From: an uncultured Bacilli bacterium
Lineage (GTDB): Bacteria > Bacillota_I > Bacilli_A > RF39 > UBA660
NCBI GenBank assembly: GCA_948552115.1
Contig: CAOWNX010000022.1
Span: 1 to 8,875 of the forward strand
Length of the DNA: 8,875 bases
Direction: 5' to 3'
A program made the translations under genes and the position numbers. Below, one piece after another: positions 7,287 through 8,875 of the stretch. The notes under the pieces were generated by a model. It had not been told where the DNA came from. It was given only the letters and a program-made list of their open reading frames with translations, and made no database searches. Each line of letters opens with the position of its first letter. Position 1 is the first letter of the stretch.

Positions 7287-7356
7287 AAATAAATGTAAAA
7301 TACAAACGATAAAAAGCTTGACAATATTAGAAAATGAATAGAATAGGGTGAAGAAA

Positions 7357-8601
7357 ATGGTAGCACTAAGTATAGGTCATGCCACATATGATATTATGGT
7401 TCCATTAGAAAATTATCCAATAGAAAACGGAAAATATTATTTAAAAGAAAAAATAGATAGTAGTGGAGGAGGAGCTTCTAATGTAGCATTTTTATTAGCA
7501 AAATGGAATGTAGAAACCTATTTTTCAGGAGTAGTTGGATATGATGATTTTGGTAGTTTTATCAAAAAAGATATGGAAGCATCTGGAATTAAAACTTCAT
7601 TTTTAGAAACTAGCTATGATAAAAAAACATCTACTTCTTTCATTCTAATTAATGGAACAAATCATACTAGAACCATTTTTAATATAGAATCGGAAGAATT
7701 TCATTTAAAAAAATATGAATACGATATTCATCCAGATATTGTATATATGGATGGTTATGAATATTCCGCTAGTACTACTGCCATGAATAAATATCGTGAA
7801 GCAATTACTGTACTCGATGCATCAAGTGCAACAAAAGAATTAATAGCTCTAGCAAGAGATGCTAAATATATTATCGGTTCTATTGAATTTGCTGAAGGAA
7901 TTGCAGGAATGAAAATAGATTTTAATAATCCAGTAACATTACTTACAGTTTATAAAAGAGTAAAAGATCGTTTTCCAAATAATGAAATAATCATTACCTT
8001 AAAAGGGTATGGAGCTTTATATCATTTAAATGGGGAAATAAAACAAATGCCTCCATTAAACGTTGTTGAAATTGATCGAACTGGAGTAGGAGACATTTTT
8101 AGAGGTGCTTTTCTTTATGCAATGGGTAGTAAATACGATTTAGAAACCTCAATTCGCCTTGCAAATATTACAGCAAGCCTTTCCACTACGAAAATGGGGG
8201 TTAAAGATTCCATTCCTACATTGAGTGAAGTAATACAAAATTATGAAAGTCGCTTTGGAAAACTACAAGTGATAGTTGCGGAACCAATTCCTCAAACAGA
8301 GACTCCAATTCAAAATTCTGAACCAAAAGAAGAGCCTCAAGAGGTGCAACAACCATCTCAAGAAAATCAAATATTTCAAACAATGGCGATTAGTCCAGAT
8401 GAAATCAAAGCAGCTTCAGAAGGTGTTTCTAATCAAAATCCCATTACTCCAGCATTAGAACCGCCAACAAATCCAACAATTCCAAATCAAATGCAAGCAG
8501 CAGCTCTAATGCAATTGCAAAATCAGACAATGAATATCCCAATAAATCAGAATATTTCACAACCAATGCCGCCACAACCTCCAAAAAATATTCTGAAATG
8601 A
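7357..8601 (+). CDS. PfkB/ribokinase-family sugar kinase with a Gln/Pro/Asn-rich C-terminal tail
   Basis: ATP-dependent kinase of the PfkB family; the substrate (a sugar, nucleoside or similar) cannot be told from sequence. I start at ATG 7357 because AGGGTGA (7345-7351) is 5 nt upstream; the in-frame GTG at 7348 has no ribosome site. The kinase core (about 1-303) has Asp12 near the N-terminus, the GGGASNVA motif (37-44), TLKGYGALYHLNGE (214-227) in the ATP region, and the second PfkB signature DRTGVGDIFRGAF (240-252) with catalytic base Asp246. That signature is slightly off the usual DTTGAGDxF, with Arg241 and Val244, but the anion-hole glycines and Asp remain. Residues about 304-414 are an unusual Gln/Pro/Asn/Met-rich segment predicted to be disordered, absent from ordinary ~300-aa family members. 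The TGA stop overlaps the next gene's ATG. Confidence 0.9.
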   Translation: MVALSIGHATYDIMVPLENYPIENGKYYLKEKIDSSGGGASNVAFLLAKWNVETYFSGVVGYDDFGSFIKKDMEASGIKTSFLETSYDKKTSTSFILINGTNHTRTIFNIESEEFHLKKYEYDIHPDIVYMDGYEYSASTTAMNKYREAITVLDASSATKELIALARDAKYIIGSIEFAEGIAGMKIDFNNPVTLLTVYKRVKDRFPNNEIIITLKGYGALYHLNGEIKQMPPLNVVEIDRTGVGDIFRGAFLYAMGSKYDLETSIRLANITASLSTTKMGVKDSIPTLSEVIQNYESRFGKLQVIVAEPIPQTETPIQNSEPKEEPQEVQQPSQENQIFQTMAISPDEIKAASEGVSNQNPITPALEPPTNPTIPNQMQAAALMQLQNQTMNIPINQNISQPMPPQPPKNILK

Positions 8602-8864
8602 TTTTAAAACGAGATCCTTTCTTAGATCTTCATGGGGAAACAAGAGATACCATTGAATATTTAGTAAAAGATTTTATTCAAGATAATTTAAAGTTAAAGA
8701 ACAAACATATTGTAATAATACATGGAAAAGGACAAGGCGTATTAAAGAAAAAAGTACATGAAATATTAAAAAAAGATATAAATGTGGAAACATTCCATTT
8801 AAATGGAATGAATTTAGGAGCAACAGAAGTAATTCTAAAAATAATGTCAAAATTTGACAAATAA
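8598..8864 (+). CDS. Stand-alone Smr-domain protein
   Basis: An 88-aa protein that is essentially one Smr domain, the module found at the C-terminus of MutS2 and alone in SmrA/SmrB-type proteins. Family members bind nucleic acids and several are endonucleases; MutS2 and SmrB act on collided ribosomes or their mRNA. Visible motifs are LDLHG (9-13, the D-x-H pair), the loop HGKGQG (42-47) followed by a basic helix (VLKKKV), and the C-terminal GMNLGATEVIL (70-80), all in family order and spacing. Neither a MutS ATPase nor a long N-terminal extension is present. The ATG overlaps the kinase stop as ATGA, and the bases before it contain no Shine-Dalgarno, so translation probably depends on ribosomes finishing the kinase. 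Whether it acts on DNA or RNA here is not visible. Domain call is firm; role is inference. Confidence 0.9.
   Translation: MILKRDPFLDLHGETRDTIEYLVKDFIQDNLKLKNKHIVIIHGKGQGVLKKKVHEILKKDINVETFHLNGMNLGATEVILKIMSKFDK
8791..8810. repeat. Perfect 20-bp palindrome inside the Smr gene
   Basis: CATTCCATTT followed directly by its reverse complement AAATGGAATG, with no spacer. It lies in codons 65-71 of the Smr gene and is the longest spacer-free palindrome I found in the window. It may be a regulatory or protein-binding site for the downstream gene, or coincidence of coding sequence. Confidence 0.8.
8845..8859 (+). promoter_or_regulatory. Odd palindrome containing a consensus -35 at the window edge
   Basis: TGTCAAA (8845-8851), a central A, then TTTGACA (8853-8859). 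The right arm contains a perfect TTGACA (8854-8859). At 17-bp spacing the -10 would begin at 8877, just outside the window, so this may be the promoter of the next gene, with an operator-like dyad over its -35. The -10 cannot be seen. Confidence 0.3.
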
Positions 8865-8875
8865 ATCAATATATG

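Noticed and set aside
7348..7350. GTG at 7348 as the sugar kinase start
   Set aside because: No ribosome site precedes it; instead the GTG is itself part of the AGGGTGA serving ATG 7357.
7293..7351. Tiny upstream ORFs in the kinase leader (ATG-TAA at 7293 and a five-codon ORF at 7334-7351)
   Set aside because: Neither has a ribosome site and both are easily expected by chance in AT-rich DNA.
8599..8601. Mycoplasma genetic code (TGA = Trp), making this TGA a sense codon
   Set aside because: Read-through would add only two residues before TAA, so it cannot be excluded locally. But TopA, Xer, PPDK and the other genes contain no in-frame TGA and use TGG for Trp, which code-4 genomes do not.
8873..8875. 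ATG at the last three bases as the start of another gene
   Set aside because: No ribosome site precedes it and no downstream sequence is available.

Overview
This is an AT-rich window (roughly 30% G+C by eye) with every gene on the + strand and very short intergenic gaps. The A/T-ending codons, strong Shine-Dalgarno sites, sigma-A-type extended -10 promoters and a topA...xerC gene order all point to a low-GC Firmicute (Bacilli, or a Mollicutes-related gut lineage). Conserved Trp residues in TopA and PPDK are TGG, no long ORF contains an in-frame TGA, and one gene ends in TGA, so the standard bacterial code fits and the Mycoplasma code does not. The exact taxon is inference.

Layout: (1) the 3' part of topA, lacking only about 14 N-terminal codons (1-1990); (2) two unrecognised soluble-looking proteins of 197 and 296 aa (2042-2635 and 2699-3589), sitting where Bacillus subtilis carries trmFO; (3) a complete Xer tyrosine recombinase (3649-4524); (4) ppdK, full-length pyruvate,phosphate dikinase (4571-7189); (5) a 167-nt gap with two stem-loops and a promoter; (6) a PfkB/ribokinase-family sugar kinase with an unusual ~110-residue Gln/Pro/Asn-rich tail (7357-8601); (7) a stand-alone 88-aa Smr-domain protein that overlaps it by 4 nt (8598-8864).

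TopA and Xer together serve chromosome topology and dimer resolution, as expected of a conserved DNA-maintenance neighbourhood. PPDK and the PfkB kinase are central/carbohydrate metabolism genes. The Smr protein is probably made only when the kinase is translated, because it shares an ATGA stop/start and has no visible ribosome binding site. Every gap between non-overlapping genes has its own TGn-TATAAT-like promoter, so the genes are probably individually transcribed (with possible read-through) and not one operon.

I see no mobile element, CRISPR array, defence system, rRNA or tRNA. The least explained parts are the two unknown genes in the topA-xerC interval, the disordered tail on the sugar kinase with its coupled Smr gene, and a perfect 20-bp palindrome inside the Smr gene.
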